Shown here in pieces: positions 11,403 to 20,785 of a stretch of 64,000 nt of DNA (its first letter is position 1; each line of letters opens with the position of its first letter). The stretch comes from Desulfobacteraceae bacterium. GTDB taxonomy: Bacteria; Desulfobacterota; Desulfobacteria; Desulfobacterales; SURF-7. The translations under genes and the position numbers were made by a program. Location: assembly GCA_003599865.1 (NCBI GenBank), contig QZKS01000035.1:40605-104604 (forward strand), given 5' to 3'. The notes beneath the pieces are model-generated. The model was not told where the DNA came from. It was given only the letters and a program-made list of their open reading frames with translations, and did no database searches.

Positions 11403-12578
11403 ATGACAATCGTAAAAACCGGTCTGGAAACACTGATTGAAAACCCCCTGCCGGAAATGAAAAATAAAAAACTGGGCCTGCTATGCAATCCGGCCTCCAT
11501 TTCCCGTGACATCAATCATGCAAGAGATCTTCTTATTAATGCCTTCCCCGGACAGGTAAAGGCCATGTATTCACCACAGCATGGCTTTTTTGCCGAAAAA
11601 CAGGACAACATGATCGAATCCGACAATATGCTGGATCACAAAGCCGGCATTCCGGTTTTCAGTTTATATGGGGAGACACGGAAACCCACTAAGGAAATGC
11701 TGGATCCGATTGATATCCTTCTGGTTGACCTTCAAGATGCCGGAACCAGAGTCTATACATTCATTTATACCTTGTCATACTGCATGGAAGCCGCCAAAGA
11801 ATTTCATAAAAAAGTATTCATTCTGGACAGGCCCAATCCCATCGGCGGAAAAATTGTGGAAGGAAATATCCTGAATCCCGAATATGCATCCTTTGTCGGG
11901 CGATTCCCCATCCCCATGCGCCATGGCTTGACAATCGGTGAAATCGCTCTTCTTTTTAACGAGTTTTTCAACATCCATTGCGACCTTTCCATTATTCGAA
12001 TGAAAAACTGGAAACGGGATATGATTTTTCAGGATACGGGTCTGCCCTGGGTGCCGCCCTCTCCCAACCTTCCGACACCGACATCGGCTATGGTCTATCC
12101 GGGTCAGGTGATCTGGGAGGGAACCAATATCTCGGAAGGACGCGGCACAACCCAGCCTTTTGAAATATTCGGCGCACCATTTCTGGATTTGGATACAATC
12201 GGAAATGCGGTTCCGGATGATGTGTTATCCGGAGCTGTTTTGAGACCGGTGGTGTTTGAACCCACATCCAACAAATGGTCGAACCGGTCATGTACGGGCT
12301 TTCAGATTCATGTCACCGATCCTAAGACCTTCCGTCCATACAGGCTCTCTCTGGAATTGCTAAAGGCTGTCGTAAACCATCATAGAAATGAGTTTCAATG
12401 GAAATCGCCTCCCTATGAGTATGAATTCAAAAAAATGCCCTTTGATCTGATTTCGGGGGATGAGAGCATCCGGAAAGCCATCGAAAAGAATCAGAATTTA
12501 GACCGGATGGAAACCTCATGGAAGAAAGACATACAGGCGTTCCTGTCCCTGAGTCAACAATACCACCTGTATTCTTAG
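11403..12578 (+). CDS. DUF1343 family protein, NamZ-like exo-beta-N-acetylmuramidase
   Basis: 391 aa, matching DUF1343 along its length: KLGLLCNPASISRD near the N-terminus, AMYSPQHGFFAEKQDN, LLVDLQDAGTRVYTFIYT, FILDRPNPIGG and WEGTNISEGRGTTQPFE. NamZ of this family releases MurNAc from the non-reducing end of peptidoglycan fragments. Characterised members are usually exported. No signal peptide is evident here, so it may act on imported muropeptides in the cytoplasm. A gene 3 kb downstream encodes a likely MurNAc kinase/uridylyltransferase fusion, which supports a salvage role. Confidence 0.85.
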   Translation: MTIVKTGLETLIENPLPEMKNKKLGLLCNPASISRDINHARDLLINAFPGQVKAMYSPQHGFFAEKQDNMIESDNMLDHKAGIPVFSLYGETRKPTKEMLDPIDILLVDLQDAGTRVYTFIYTLSYCMEAAKEFHKKVFILDRPNPIGGKIVEGNILNPEYASFVGRFPIPMRHGLTIGEIALLFNEFFNIHCDLSIIRMKNWKRDMIFQDTGLPWVPPSPNLPTPTSAMVYPGQVIWEGTNISEGRGTTQPFEIFGAPFLDLDTIGNAVPDDVLSGAVLRPVVFEPTSNKWSNRSCTGFQIHVTDPKTFRPYRLSLELLKAVVNHHRNEFQWKSPPYEYEFKKMPFDLISGDESIRKAIEKNQNLDRMETSWKKDIQAFLSLSQQYHLYS

Positions 12579-12611
12579 CTGATGAAACCTGCCGTTTTGT
12601 GCATAAAGAGA

Positions 12612-12643
12612 AAAGCCCTGCAGAGTAGGACTTGCAGGGCTTT
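12612..12643 (+). terminator. Perfect hairpin downstream of the NamZ-like gene
   Basis: An 11-bp perfect stem (AAAGCCCTGCA / TGCAGGGCTTT) with a 10-base loop begins 33 bp past the stop codon. The following T run is short, so it is a plausible but not classical terminator. It also lies at the end of the convergent small membrane gene and could act both ways. Confidence 0.6.
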
Positions 12644-12706
12644 CAAATCGATAAACAGACTGCCTTATCGTTATCTCAATGACTGTTGTATATTAAAAAA
12701 GCAGGA

Positions 12707-12922
12707 TCAGCTGTCCGTTCCCGGACCGGCAGCGTCATTGTTTCCTTCATTTTTCCAGGTGTCTTTCAATTCATCAAATCCAAGATAGAGCGCCAGACAT
12801 CCGCCAAGCAGAAGCATGGATGGGATTACACCGGCCAAAAGCTGCAGAAACGGTCCAAACCATATTGCCAGACCAATAATTCCCAGAACAGCCCCAATAG
12901 CACCACCGATTAATGTCTTCAT
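12707..12922 (-). CDS. Small hydrophobic membrane protein
   Basis: A 71-aa protein with two probable membrane helices (about residues 3-25 and 30-50) separated by a Pro turn, then an acidic, Gly/Asn-rich tail (DELKDTWKNEGNNDAAG). The start is set by an excellent ribosome site, AAAGGAGGT, 9 bases before the ATG at 12922. The reading frame extends three codons further to a TTG that lies inside the ribosome site. I recognise no family. It stands alone between two convergent or divergent genes, so context gives no function. Confidence 0.75.
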   Translation of the reverse strand: MKTLIGGAIGAVLGIIGLAIWFGPFLQLLAGVIPSMLLLGGCLALYLGFDELKDTWKNEGNNDAAGPGTDS

Positions 12923-13259
12923 AAAAACCAACCTCCTTTACCTTATATTTTGCTTAATGTTTCTAAAGGCTAATTTGCCAAAAACTGTTTTGCAGCAGAT
13001 CGATGTCAATAATCTCTTTTGCAATTCGGCAAGAATCCGAAAATGAAATTAAAGGGGTTACCACAACCTCATGCACATAGCAATCATAAAAATTTTCATT
13101 ACTGCAATTTCAATATATTGTCAAATCATTAATAGCGGAATCAAATCATTTGCAAACCATTTTTTTTTCTGTTAGCTTTCTGGGGTGTAAAATCCATAAC
13201 CGCCCCCGTAAATTGCGTTATGATAACCTGGACTAAGCCGCTATTTGTGGAATAACATC
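12923..13259. other. AT-rich intergenic region upstream of plsB
   Basis: 337 bp between divergent genes. It contains the ribosome site of the small membrane protein gene and presumably both promoters. It is strongly AT-rich with several AATCATT repeats, but I find no confident operator or promoter. Confidence 0.45.
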
Positions 13260-15890
13260 ATGCTGGACCGGTTGCCGTATAAAACAGAAAGCCCGAATGT
13301 CGATACAATGAAACATACAAAAAAAACATATATATATTTAAGCCACTTCCCGGTGAAAATCGGTTTCCTGTCTTCCGCCATCCTGAACTTCTTTCTCACG
13401 CGGACCAAAGTGAACAAAGCGCAGATATCGATCCTGAAACAGTTAAGCGAAAAAGGCATCGTGGTTTATGCCAATAAATACAAAAGCAACTTTGACTTCC
13501 TTTTTTTCTATGCCCGTTACAAACAGCTGAACCTGCCTTTTCCCGAGATCGGTTTTTACTATCGAATCCTGTCCTGGCAACCCATATCCAGGCTGATGCA
13601 GTCGCTCTTGACCAATATTCGGTATTTCATTAAAAATTTTTCTCTGCCCAATCCGTTTCAAAACGGTTATTATCGGGAGGCACTGACCAACGGCAAATCC
13701 GGATTTGTGTCACTGATCGACAAGAAAGGATTTTATCGCAGATTTGTCAAAGCAAAGACCGATCCGCTCCGGTATCTGATCGAACTGCAGAAGGATCTGG
13801 ACAGACCGATCTATATTGTCCCGCAGATTATTTTTTACAGCAACACCCCCAGACGTTCCGTGCCGACACTTACGGATATCCTTTTCGGATCGGAAGAAAA
13901 ACCGGGAAAAATCAAACGGCTCTTTACATTGTTGAAGAATCCCAAAAAAGCATTTGTGGAAATCTGTGATCCCGTCAATATCAAACAATTTTTGGGCCGG
14001 GATCATGTTCAATCACTGGATATCGAACACCAGGCATTTACCCTGAGAAGGCTCCTGGTCCAGAGAATCAATCGTCATCGCCAGAGCATCATCGGACCGG
14101 TTATCAAATCAAGGGTGGAGCTGAAAGAAAACATACTGACCCACAACCGGCTCCAGCAATTCATTCAAAAACACGCCGAAGAAACAGAGACCCCTCTTCC
14201 GCAAGTCCAGAAAAAGGCCAATGAGTATCTGGAAGAAATCGCCGCCGACTACAGCCAGAACTGGATACGGATGTACGACATCACCCTCCGGATCATGTTC
14301 AGACTCCTGTTTGACGGTATGATTATGGACACAGAGGGGCTTGAAAAAGTACAAAAAATGTCCCCCAAAGGTCCGCTGATCATTGTCCCCTGTCATAAGA
14401 GCCACCTGGATTACCTGATCATCTCCTGGCTCTTTCTGCACAACCACCTGCCCTGCCCGCATATTGCCGCCGGAAAAAATCTGTCTTTCTGGCCGATCGG
14501 AACCATTTTCAGGGGCGGAGGGGCTTTTTTCCTGCGGCGGACTTTCAAGGGGGAACCATTATATGCAAAAGTTTTTTCAGAATATATATACAAAATTTTA
14601 CAGGAAGGATTTAATATTGAATTTTTCATTGAGGGAGGAAGAAGCCGTACCGGAAAGCTTCTGATGCCCAAGCTGGGCCTGCTGTCCATTATCATGGAAG
14701 CATTCAAGAACAAGGCCTGCGAAGACCTGATCTTCGTTCCCGTATTTATCGGATACGACCGTGTTCTGGAAGAAAAAGCCTATATCCATGAAATCGAAGG
14801 CGGCCAGAAAGAACCCGAAAGCCTGAAACAGGTCATCAAGGCAAGAAAATCACTCAAGGCAAGATACGGAAAGGTTTACGTCAACTATAGTGACCCCATA
14901 TCATTAAAGGATTATCTGTCAAAAAACCGGATCAGTCTGGAGACATTGGCAAAAGAAGAGCATGCTGAACTTTGCAAAACACTGGGATTGCAATTTTTAA
15001 ATGCCATCAACAGCGTCTCTGTTGTCACACCTCATGGTGTCATGGCCGGTGCGCTCCTGAATATCTCCAAAAAACGATTTGCCAAAAGCCTGCTGGTATC
15101 CTGTCTCGACACCTATATGGCGCATCTTCAGGCAACCAACGCCACACTCGCGGATACGCTGCGAAGTGATGCCGCCAATGCGTTCGATCAGGTCCTGGAA
15201 ACCTTTGTAACACGCAAATTCATCGAAAGGGCAGCCGGTATCAATACCGATGAATCTTCGGAAATAGGAGAACTACTCAAGATTCATGAACATAAACGAC
15301 CCAGCCTGGATTACTATAAAAACAATTGTATCATCTTTTTTATCCCGGCTGCGTTCACGGCTGTTTCCATCCTGCATACGGACTCTTTCCAGTTTGCCGC
15401 ATCCGATCTTCTTTTTGAATACCGCTTTCTGCAAGAACTGTTTTCCAGTGAATTTGCTTTTGACAACAGCAAACCGGCAGACCAGATGATACGCAAAACA
15501 CTGAAAGCCTTTATCGATGACGGTATGCTGATCCCCCACCAGACACTTCCGGATACTTACCGGCTGACCTCATCCGGATTTCGGAAATTGAAATTTTTTG
15601 CCCGATTCCTGAAAACCTTTTACGAATCATACCTGATCGTCCTGACATTCTATCTCCGATATCCAAAGGATTCCGTTGATGCAAAGGATCGATTGAAAAA
15701 AATCCAATCCATGGGAAACCGGATGTATAAACAAAAAGAAATCGACCGGATCGAGTCGCTGTCCAAAATCAGCTTTAAGAATGCCATCACTTTTTTTGAT
15801 TCCATTGGTTTGAATGGAACCGAAAACACGGAAAAAATCGATTTTTATATCAATCGGATTACAAACCATATCAATCTACTTGAAGATTAA
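13260..15890 (+). CDS. plsB: Glycerol-3-phosphate 1-O-acyltransferase PlsB
   Basis: Membrane-bound acyltransferase making lysophosphatidic acid, the first step of phospholipid synthesis. Of 876 aa, the acyltransferase core lies at about residues 370-540. It contains the catalytic H-x4-D box in PCHKSHLDYLIIS, the GP-binding block FRGGGAFFLRRTFKG, the FIEGGRSRTGK motif and FVPVFIGYDRV. Flanking N- and C-terminal helical regions match the long PlsB class, not the short PlsC/PlsY types. The frame opens with TTG at 13245. I chose the ATG at 13260. Its stop codon abuts the next start with no gap. Confidence 0.93.
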   Translation: MLDRLPYKTESPNVDTMKHTKKTYIYLSHFPVKIGFLSSAILNFFLTRTKVNKAQISILKQLSEKGIVVYANKYKSNFDFLFFYARYKQLNLPFPEIGFYYRILSWQPISRLMQSLLTNIRYFIKNFSLPNPFQNGYYREALTNGKSGFVSLIDKKGFYRRFVKAKTDPLRYLIELQKDLDRPIYIVPQIIFYSNTPRRSVPTLTDILFGSEEKPGKIKRLFTLLKNPKKAFVEICDPVNIKQFLGRDHVQSLDIEHQAFTLRRLLVQRINRHRQSIIGPVIKSRVELKENILTHNRLQQFIQKHAEETETPLPQVQKKANEYLEEIAADYSQNWIRMYDITLRIMFRLLFDGMIMDTEGLEKVQKMSPKGPLIIVPCHKSHLDYLIISWLFLHNHLPCPHIAAGKNLSFWPIGTIFRGGGAFFLRRTFKGEPLYAKVFSEYIYKILQEGFNIEFFIEGGRSRTGKLLMPKLGLLSIIMEAFKNKACEDLIFVPVFIGYDRVLEEKAYIHEIEGGQKEPESLKQVIKARKSLKARYGKVYVNYSDPISLKDYLSKNRISLETLAKEEHAELCKTLGLQFLNAINSVSVVTPHGVMAGALLNISKKRFAKSLLVSCLDTYMAHLQATNATLADTLRSDAANAFDQVLETFVTRKFIERAAGINTDESSEIGELLKIHEHKRPSLDYYKNNCIIFFIPAAFTAVSILHTDSFQFAASDLLFEYRFLQELFSSEFAFDNSKPADQMIRKTLKAFIDDGMLIPHQTLPDTYRLTSSGFRKLKFFARFLKTFYESYLIVLTFYLRYPKDSVDAKDRLKKIQSMGNRMYKQKEIDRIESLSKISFKNAITFFDSIGLNGTENTEKIDFYINRITNHINLLED

Positions 15891-17594
15891 ATGAAAGCAT
15901 TGATTCTGGCAGCCGGTCTTGGCACCAGGCTGCTGCCGTATACCGGTCACACACCCAAACCGCTGTTTCCGATTTCCGGAAAGCCGCTGCTGCAGATCCT
16001 GATTGAAAATCTGAAGCGATCCGGTTGTACCGGGATTATGATCAATACCCATCATCTGTATGAACAGATTGAAGATTTCATCACCAATCAAGACTTTGGC
16101 ATACCGGTTCTCACCCGGTATGAGCCGGATATTCTGGGTACGGGCGGTGCCATCCGGAACAACGCCGACTTTTTTGACGCCTCCCCCTTTATGGTCATCA
16201 ACAGCGATATTCAGACCGATATTGACCTGAGACAGGTCTATTCATTTCACCTTGGTCATCATCAGCCGGCTACCCTGGTAATGCACGATTACCAGCCTTT
16301 CAATCATGTATCGGTAACGGAAAAGGGATTCATTATCGGATTTCATGAACAGGTGAAGCCATGTCCGGATGAAGCGGTTATGAAACTGGCGTTTACCGGA
16401 ATTCAGGTGCTGGATGCCGGTCTCATCCCGCTGATCCGGGAACAGGCCTATTTCAGCAGTATCGACCTGTATCAACACATGATTTCTCAAAACCGGATGC
16501 CCAGGGCACTGATCGTAAAAGGCCATTACTGGGCGGATATCGGAACACCCGAATCCTATCTGGAAACCGCATACAGGGCTGCGGCACCTCTGGCATTTCA
16601 ACAGGCATTTTCCATGACGCCGAAAGAAACAATCTTGCAGCAGCCACTCAAAGGAGATGGATCGGACCGCAAGTGGATTCGGCTGTCCGCCGGAGAAAAC
16701 ACACTGATCCTTTGCCATCACGGCATCCGGAATCAGATCAACCCATGCGAGGTGGATTCGTTTATTCAAATCGGCCGGCACTTACAGCAGAAAAAAATAC
16801 CGGTTCCAGCCATTTATTATCATGATGCATTCGCCGGTATGGTCTTTCTGGAGGATCTGGGAGATACCCATCTTGAGGATGTTGTCCGGCGGCTGCCCTA
16901 TCGCAACGACCGGATGGATATTTACCGGAAAGTCATAGAAATGATGATTGATATGTCTCAAAACGGCAAAACGGATTTTCTGCCGTCCATGACTTTCCAG
17001 ACAGCAGCTTACTCCAGAGAGCTGATCCTCGAAAAGGAATGCCGGTATTTCAGGGATGCCTTTCTGAAAACCACCATGAACATGGATATCCCCGAGCCGC
17101 TTCTGGAAAAGGATTTTTCCGATCTGGCGGATGCTGCGCTTCAAGATGGCATCAATGGGTTCATGCATCGGGATTTTCAGTCCCGGAATATCATGGTCAG
17201 GAACGATACATTTTTGCTGATTGATTTTCAGGGGGGACGAATCGGGCCATTGCAATATGACCTGGCCTCTCTCTTAATCGACCCGTATGTAAAACTCCCT
17301 TTTGAAGAACAACTGGAGCTGATGGATTTCTGCGGGAATCAACTGAAAAAACAAATTAATCTGAATCCGGAAGCCTTCCGGAAAAGTGTTGTTTACTGTG
17401 CCCTTACCCGAAATCTTCAGATCCTTGGAGCATTTGGATATTTAAGCCGCGTAAAAGGAAAAAAATGGTTTGAACAGCACATCCCCCGTGCCGTCCAATC
17501 CCTTCGGTATTATCTGCACAAAACAGATCCCCGAGAATTCCCTGTTTTAAAATCGATTACACAAACCCTTGAAACCGGAAGAGGTAAAATATGA
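15891..17594 (+). CDS. Fused sugar-1-phosphate nucleotidyltransferase (MurU-like) and sugar kinase (AmgK-like)
   Basis: 567 aa with two catalytic domains. Residues 1 to about 235 are a nucleotidyltransferase: LILAAGLGTRLLPYTGHTPK is the nucleotide-binding signature, with GTGGAIRN and WADIGTPESYL further on. Residues about 245-550 are an aminoglycoside-phosphotransferase-fold kinase with HRDFQSRNIMV as catalytic loop, LIDFQGGRIGPLQYDLASLL as metal-binding loop, and VFLEDLGD. This pair matches MurU and AmgK, which convert MurNAc to UDP-MurNAc in Pseudomonas by separate proteins. Here one polypeptide could do both steps. The substrate is inferred from similarity and from the NamZ-like gene upstream. 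Another hexose remains possible. Confidence 0.85.
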   Translation: MKALILAAGLGTRLLPYTGHTPKPLFPISGKPLLQILIENLKRSGCTGIMINTHHLYEQIEDFITNQDFGIPVLTRYEPDILGTGGAIRNNADFFDASPFMVINSDIQTDIDLRQVYSFHLGHHQPATLVMHDYQPFNHVSVTEKGFIIGFHEQVKPCPDEAVMKLAFTGIQVLDAGLIPLIREQAYFSSIDLYQHMISQNRMPRALIVKGHYWADIGTPESYLETAYRAAAPLAFQQAFSMTPKETILQQPLKGDGSDRKWIRLSAGENTLILCHHGIRNQINPCEVDSFIQIGRHLQQKKIPVPAIYYHDAFAGMVFLEDLGDTHLEDVVRRLPYRNDRMDIYRKVIEMMIDMSQNGKTDFLPSMTFQTAAYSRELILEKECRYFRDAFLKTTMNMDIPEPLLEKDFSDLADAALQDGINGFMHRDFQSRNIMVRNDTFLLIDFQGGRIGPLQYDLASLLIDPYVKLPFEEQLELMDFCGNQLKKQINLNPEAFRKSVVYCALTRNLQILGAFGYLSRVKGKKWFEQHIPRAVQSLRYYLHKTDPREFPVLKSITQTLETGRGKI

Positions 17595-18418
17595 ATCGCA
17601 TAAAAATCATGATCAACGGCGTCCCCGGCCATGTTGCCACCAGCATTCTCCTGAACGCATTGCAGGATGAGCGGTTTGAAGTTCTCCCCTGGTCTCTGAC
17701 CGGACCGGAGATCACGGAACCGGTTTATTCCATCCAAAATGTCGATATCCGCCTGATCCGGCCGGACAGCCGAAACCGGATCATTGATTCCATCAAACAG
17801 GAACATGGAACATGGATCACCATCGACTATACCCATCCATCGGCAATCAATGACAATGCCGAATTTTATTGTGCAAAAGACCTGCCTTTTGTCATGGGGA
17901 CAACCGGCGGAGACCGGGGAAAGCTTCATGCAACTGTGGAAAAGTCAGCAATTCCCGCGGTCATTGCCCCCAACATGGCAAAGCAGATTGTCGGATTTCA
18001 GGCCATGATGGAATATGGCGCCAGGACATTTCCCAATCTGTTCAAGGGGTATACGCTTGAAATCCATGAAAGCCACCAGCAGGGTAAAGCAGATACCAGC
18101 GGAACGGCAAAAGCCATGGTCCGGTATTTTAATGATCTTGGCATCCCTTTTTCCAATGAGGATATTCACCAGGAACGAAATCCGGAAAATCAGAAAACAG
18201 CTTGGGGGATACCGGAAAAATATCTGTCCGGCCATGCCTGGCATACCTATTCATTGACATCTGCAGATCAAACGGTCAATTTTGTATTCAAACACAATGT
18301 CAATGGAAGGGAAATTTACTCAGGCGGTACATTTGATGCGGCTGAATTTCTGGATAGGCAGGTTAAAAAAGGTGAACACGGAAGAGTGTTCACCATGATC
18401 GATGTCCTGAAAGGATAA
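17591..18418 (+). CDS. dapB: 4-hydroxy-tetrahydrodipicolinate reductase
   Basis: Reduces hydroxy-tetrahydrodipicolinate with NAD(P)H in the lysine/diaminopimelate pathway. The 275-aa sequence has the N-terminal dinucleotide-binding region (KIMINGVPGHVATSIL), VMGTTGGDRGKL, APNMAKQIVGFQAMM, and the substrate motif EIHESHQQGKADTSGTAKAM with the catalytic His and Lys. It is somewhat divergent from E. coli DapB and resembles the plant/cyanobacterial branch. It overlaps the MurU-AmgK fusion by 4 bp (ATGA), linking two suppliers of peptidoglycan precursors. Confidence 0.9.
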   Translation: MNRIKIMINGVPGHVATSILLNALQDERFEVLPWSLTGPEITEPVYSIQNVDIRLIRPDSRNRIIDSIKQEHGTWITIDYTHPSAINDNAEFYCAKDLPFVMGTTGGDRGKLHATVEKSAIPAVIAPNMAKQIVGFQAMMEYGARTFPNLFKGYTLEIHESHQQGKADTSGTAKAMVRYFNDLGIPFSNEDIHQERNPENQKTAWGIPEKYLSGHAWHTYSLTSADQTVNFVFKHNVNGREIYSGGTFDAAEFLDRQVKKGEHGRVFTMIDVLKG

Positions 18419-18443
18419 TCGGGGAGTCTATGTAATATACGCG

Positions 18444-18857
18444 CTACATCTTTTCTACCAGGGCATTGAGTATTTCTTCCTGATAGCTCGTAACCTTGAG
18501 AAATTTTACAGCAACGCCTTTGGATGATGTGCGCGTGATCTCACCGGATATCCGAAACGGAATCTGGGAATTGGGAATGGAAAACGTCAACCCGATTTCC
18601 TGGCCGGCGCTGAACGCTTCCCTGGTTTCAATAAAAACGCCTCCTGCGCTGATATTCTGGATGAAATCCCTGAAAAATCGATCCTGAGAAGAATAATCCA
18701 CCGCGATCAGGCAATCTTTCCGGTTATAATCCCGATTGCCCTTTTCATTCCATTGTTTCAGCAATTCCAAAAGTTTAAGCTGTTTGTCCTCTGAAATATT
18801 TTTAATAATTCCAACCAGCTGTTCATAAACACTTGCTTCGCTTCCTGAGGTAGACAT
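18444..18857 (-). CDS. PilZ domain protein (c-di-GMP receptor)
   Basis: A 137-aa cytosolic protein. The N-terminal 40 residues are helical. The PilZ barrel shows both ligand motifs: RDYNR fits RxxxR and NISAGG fits [D/N]xSxxG, so c-di-GMP binding is likely. It sits just downstream of the MSHA/type II-like cluster on the same strand (215-bp gap) and could couple c-di-GMP to that machine, though it may have its own promoter. The ribosome site AAAAGGACGG precedes the ATG. Confidence 0.88.
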   Translation of the reverse strand: MSTSGSEASVYEQLVGIIKNISEDKQLKLLELLKQWNEKGNRDYNRKDCLIAVDYSSQDRFFRDFIQNISAGGVFIETREAFSAGQEIGLTFSIPNSQIPFRISGEITRTSSKGVAVKFLKVTSYQEEILNALVEKM

Positions 18858-19072
18858 ATCAACCGTCCTTTTTTAATGAAATAGCCATCATGGTTCTTCG
18901 GCTTGAACCCCCTTGCGATGGATCGCAGGGTCTGTAAATATCTTATCACTTCAAGTTATTATAGATATACTGCACAGTCGGTTTAGTCAAATCATTTATC
19001 GTATTTTCATCACTTCAAACCGCTTTATTTTCCCGGAGGGTATATCCTGTTGTGGTTCACAGAAACCTTGAT

Positions 19073-20629
19073 TCACCGGCTATTCCCGGCAAACTCCAAT
19101 TCAACCCGGCGATTCAACCGTCTTCCCTCCGGTGTCTCATTTGACTCCATAGGATTGACTGCGCCCATGCCATATGTGGCGATCCGACGGCTTCCGATAC
19201 CGCTTTCCACCAGAAAACTTTTGATCATTTCTGCCCGTTGCAGGGATAAGTACTGGTTGTAATGATTCGGCCCAGAGGAATCCGTATAGCCGACAACATC
19301 CACAGACACATCCGGGTTCTGCTTGAAAAAATGGACAACCCTTTCCAGTTCCTTCCGGTCCTGTTCCGACAATGAATCTGAATTGTGGGAAAAAGGGATA
19401 ATAATCTTGTTTTTCAGGATACTGGACATTGGAGACTGTTTTCCGGCATGCACCTCACCATCATGTTCCTCTGCTGATGAAAAATTTCCCGGACTGGCCT
19501 CTTGTACGACCTTTTCCGATTCAGAAGGCCTGTTGCCGGAAGACATATCCTCATACAGAAGGGGTATCCGTGTTGCGGTCTCAGCCGTTTGATTTCCCGT
19601 GTTCCGAACATCTAAACCTTCAGATTGCTTGCGTTCGTTCATAATGAACAGGAACAGCAAAAACAGAAAAACAATCAGAATCCCGGGAACCAGTAGGTTC
19701 TGACTTTTCCGGATGCGCGCATGGTCGGCAGGTTTCTCACCGGCAGCTTCCTTTTCGATATTCGAATCATGCCTTTCCGTGTCGGAATGATTGTCCGGTG
19801 TTTTCCCGGAGCGGGGATAACGATACTCGGGGATCCGAAGATCTTCCGCACATTCCCGGATGATTTCCCGATCAATTTTTTGACTCCCCTTGACGTAACC
19901 GGTCAATAGCGCATGGTCACACAGGATATTGACCGTTCTCGGAAATCCCCCGGAATAGGTCATGATTTCCCGAATTGCGTCTTTGGAAAAAATCTTTTTC
20001 TCCGTGCCGGCCACCTTCAGACGGTGCTCGATGTAGGAGTGCATCTCATCCTGATTCAACGCATCCACATGATAATTGATCGTGATTCTTTGCCGCAACG
20101 CACGATTCCGGTCTTCCCATAAAAAACCATTGAATTCATCCTGACCCACAAAAAAAATATTTAACAGTTTCGTACTCTGCTTTTCAATATTCGACAGAAC
20201 CCTGATTTCCTCAAGAAGCTCATGGTTGAGCCGCTGGGCTTCATCAATAATCAGCAGCGTTTTTTTGCCGTTTCGGTAAGCGGTGTGTAAAAAATCGTTA
20301 AAATACTGTAAAAATTCGCCTTTGCTCTGAAAACGGGTGACCGACCCAAACGCGGCTGCGATATAGTTGAAAAAATCCAGTATGGTCAAATTGGGATCCG
20401 GAACCGTCGCCACGATCACATCCGTCCCCAGACTGTTCACCAGTGCGTTGATCAAGGTTGTCTTTCCGGTGCCGACATCACCGGTCAGCAATAAGAAACC
20501 CTTATTGTCCAGAATACCGTACCGTAATATTGCAAATGCCTCTTTGTGCTTTTCTCCCTGCCAAAGAAACGTTGGATCAGAGCTGATCTGAAACGGTTTG
20601 CACCTCAGCTGATAATGTGAAAGATACAT
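19073..20629 (-). CDS. ExeA/MshM-type AAA+ ATPase fused to a periplasmic OmpA-like domain
   Basis: 518 aa. Residues about 10-270 form an ExeA/GspA-like AAA+ ATPase: LLLTGDVGTGKTTLINAL (Walker A), KTLLIIDEAQRLNHE (Walker B) and the sensor region VNILCDHALLTGY. A single membrane helix (about 300-325) follows. A linker leads to an OmpA/MotB-type peptidoglycan-binding domain (VDVVGYTDSSGPNHYNQYLS, LNRRVELEF). ExeA proteins remodel peptidoglycan to let the secretin insert, and MshM does a related job for MSHA pili. Here the wall-binding part is OmpA-like. The start at 20629 has GGGGAG 9 bases upstream. The upstream frame extension is not needed. Confidence 0.88.
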   Translation of the reverse strand: MYLSHYQLRCKPFQISSDPTFLWQGEKHKEAFAILRYGILDNKGFLLLTGDVGTGKTTLINALVNSLGTDVIVATVPDPNLTILDFFNYIAAAFGSVTRFQSKGEFLQYFNDFLHTAYRNGKKTLLIIDEAQRLNHELLEEIRVLSNIEKQSTKLLNIFFVGQDEFNGFLWEDRNRALRQRITINYHVDALNQDEMHSYIEHRLKVAGTEKKIFSKDAIREIMTYSGGFPRTVNILCDHALLTGYVKGSQKIDREIIRECAEDLRIPEYRYPRSGKTPDNHSDTERHDSNIEKEAAGEKPADHARIRKSQNLLVPGILIVFLFLLFLFIMNERKQSEGLDVRNTGNQTAETATRIPLLYEDMSSGNRPSESEKVVQEASPGNFSSAEEHDGEVHAGKQSPMSSILKNKIIIPFSHNSDSLSEQDRKELERVVHFFKQNPDVSVDVVGYTDSSGPNHYNQYLSLQRAEMIKSFLVESGIGSRRIATYGMGAVNPMESNETPEGRRLNRRVELEFAGNSR

Positions 20630-20785
20630 CACTCCCCACCACTGGTATAGGAAACCCCGGCAATGACGTGCTGCCGCGCTGCTCCTGTTTATGATCGATA
20701 ACAAAGACGGTTGAGATCATTTCTCAATCAGTCGCATGTGACGGGTTTTTCTACCACAAAAAAAGAAATCATACAAATTCCGATT

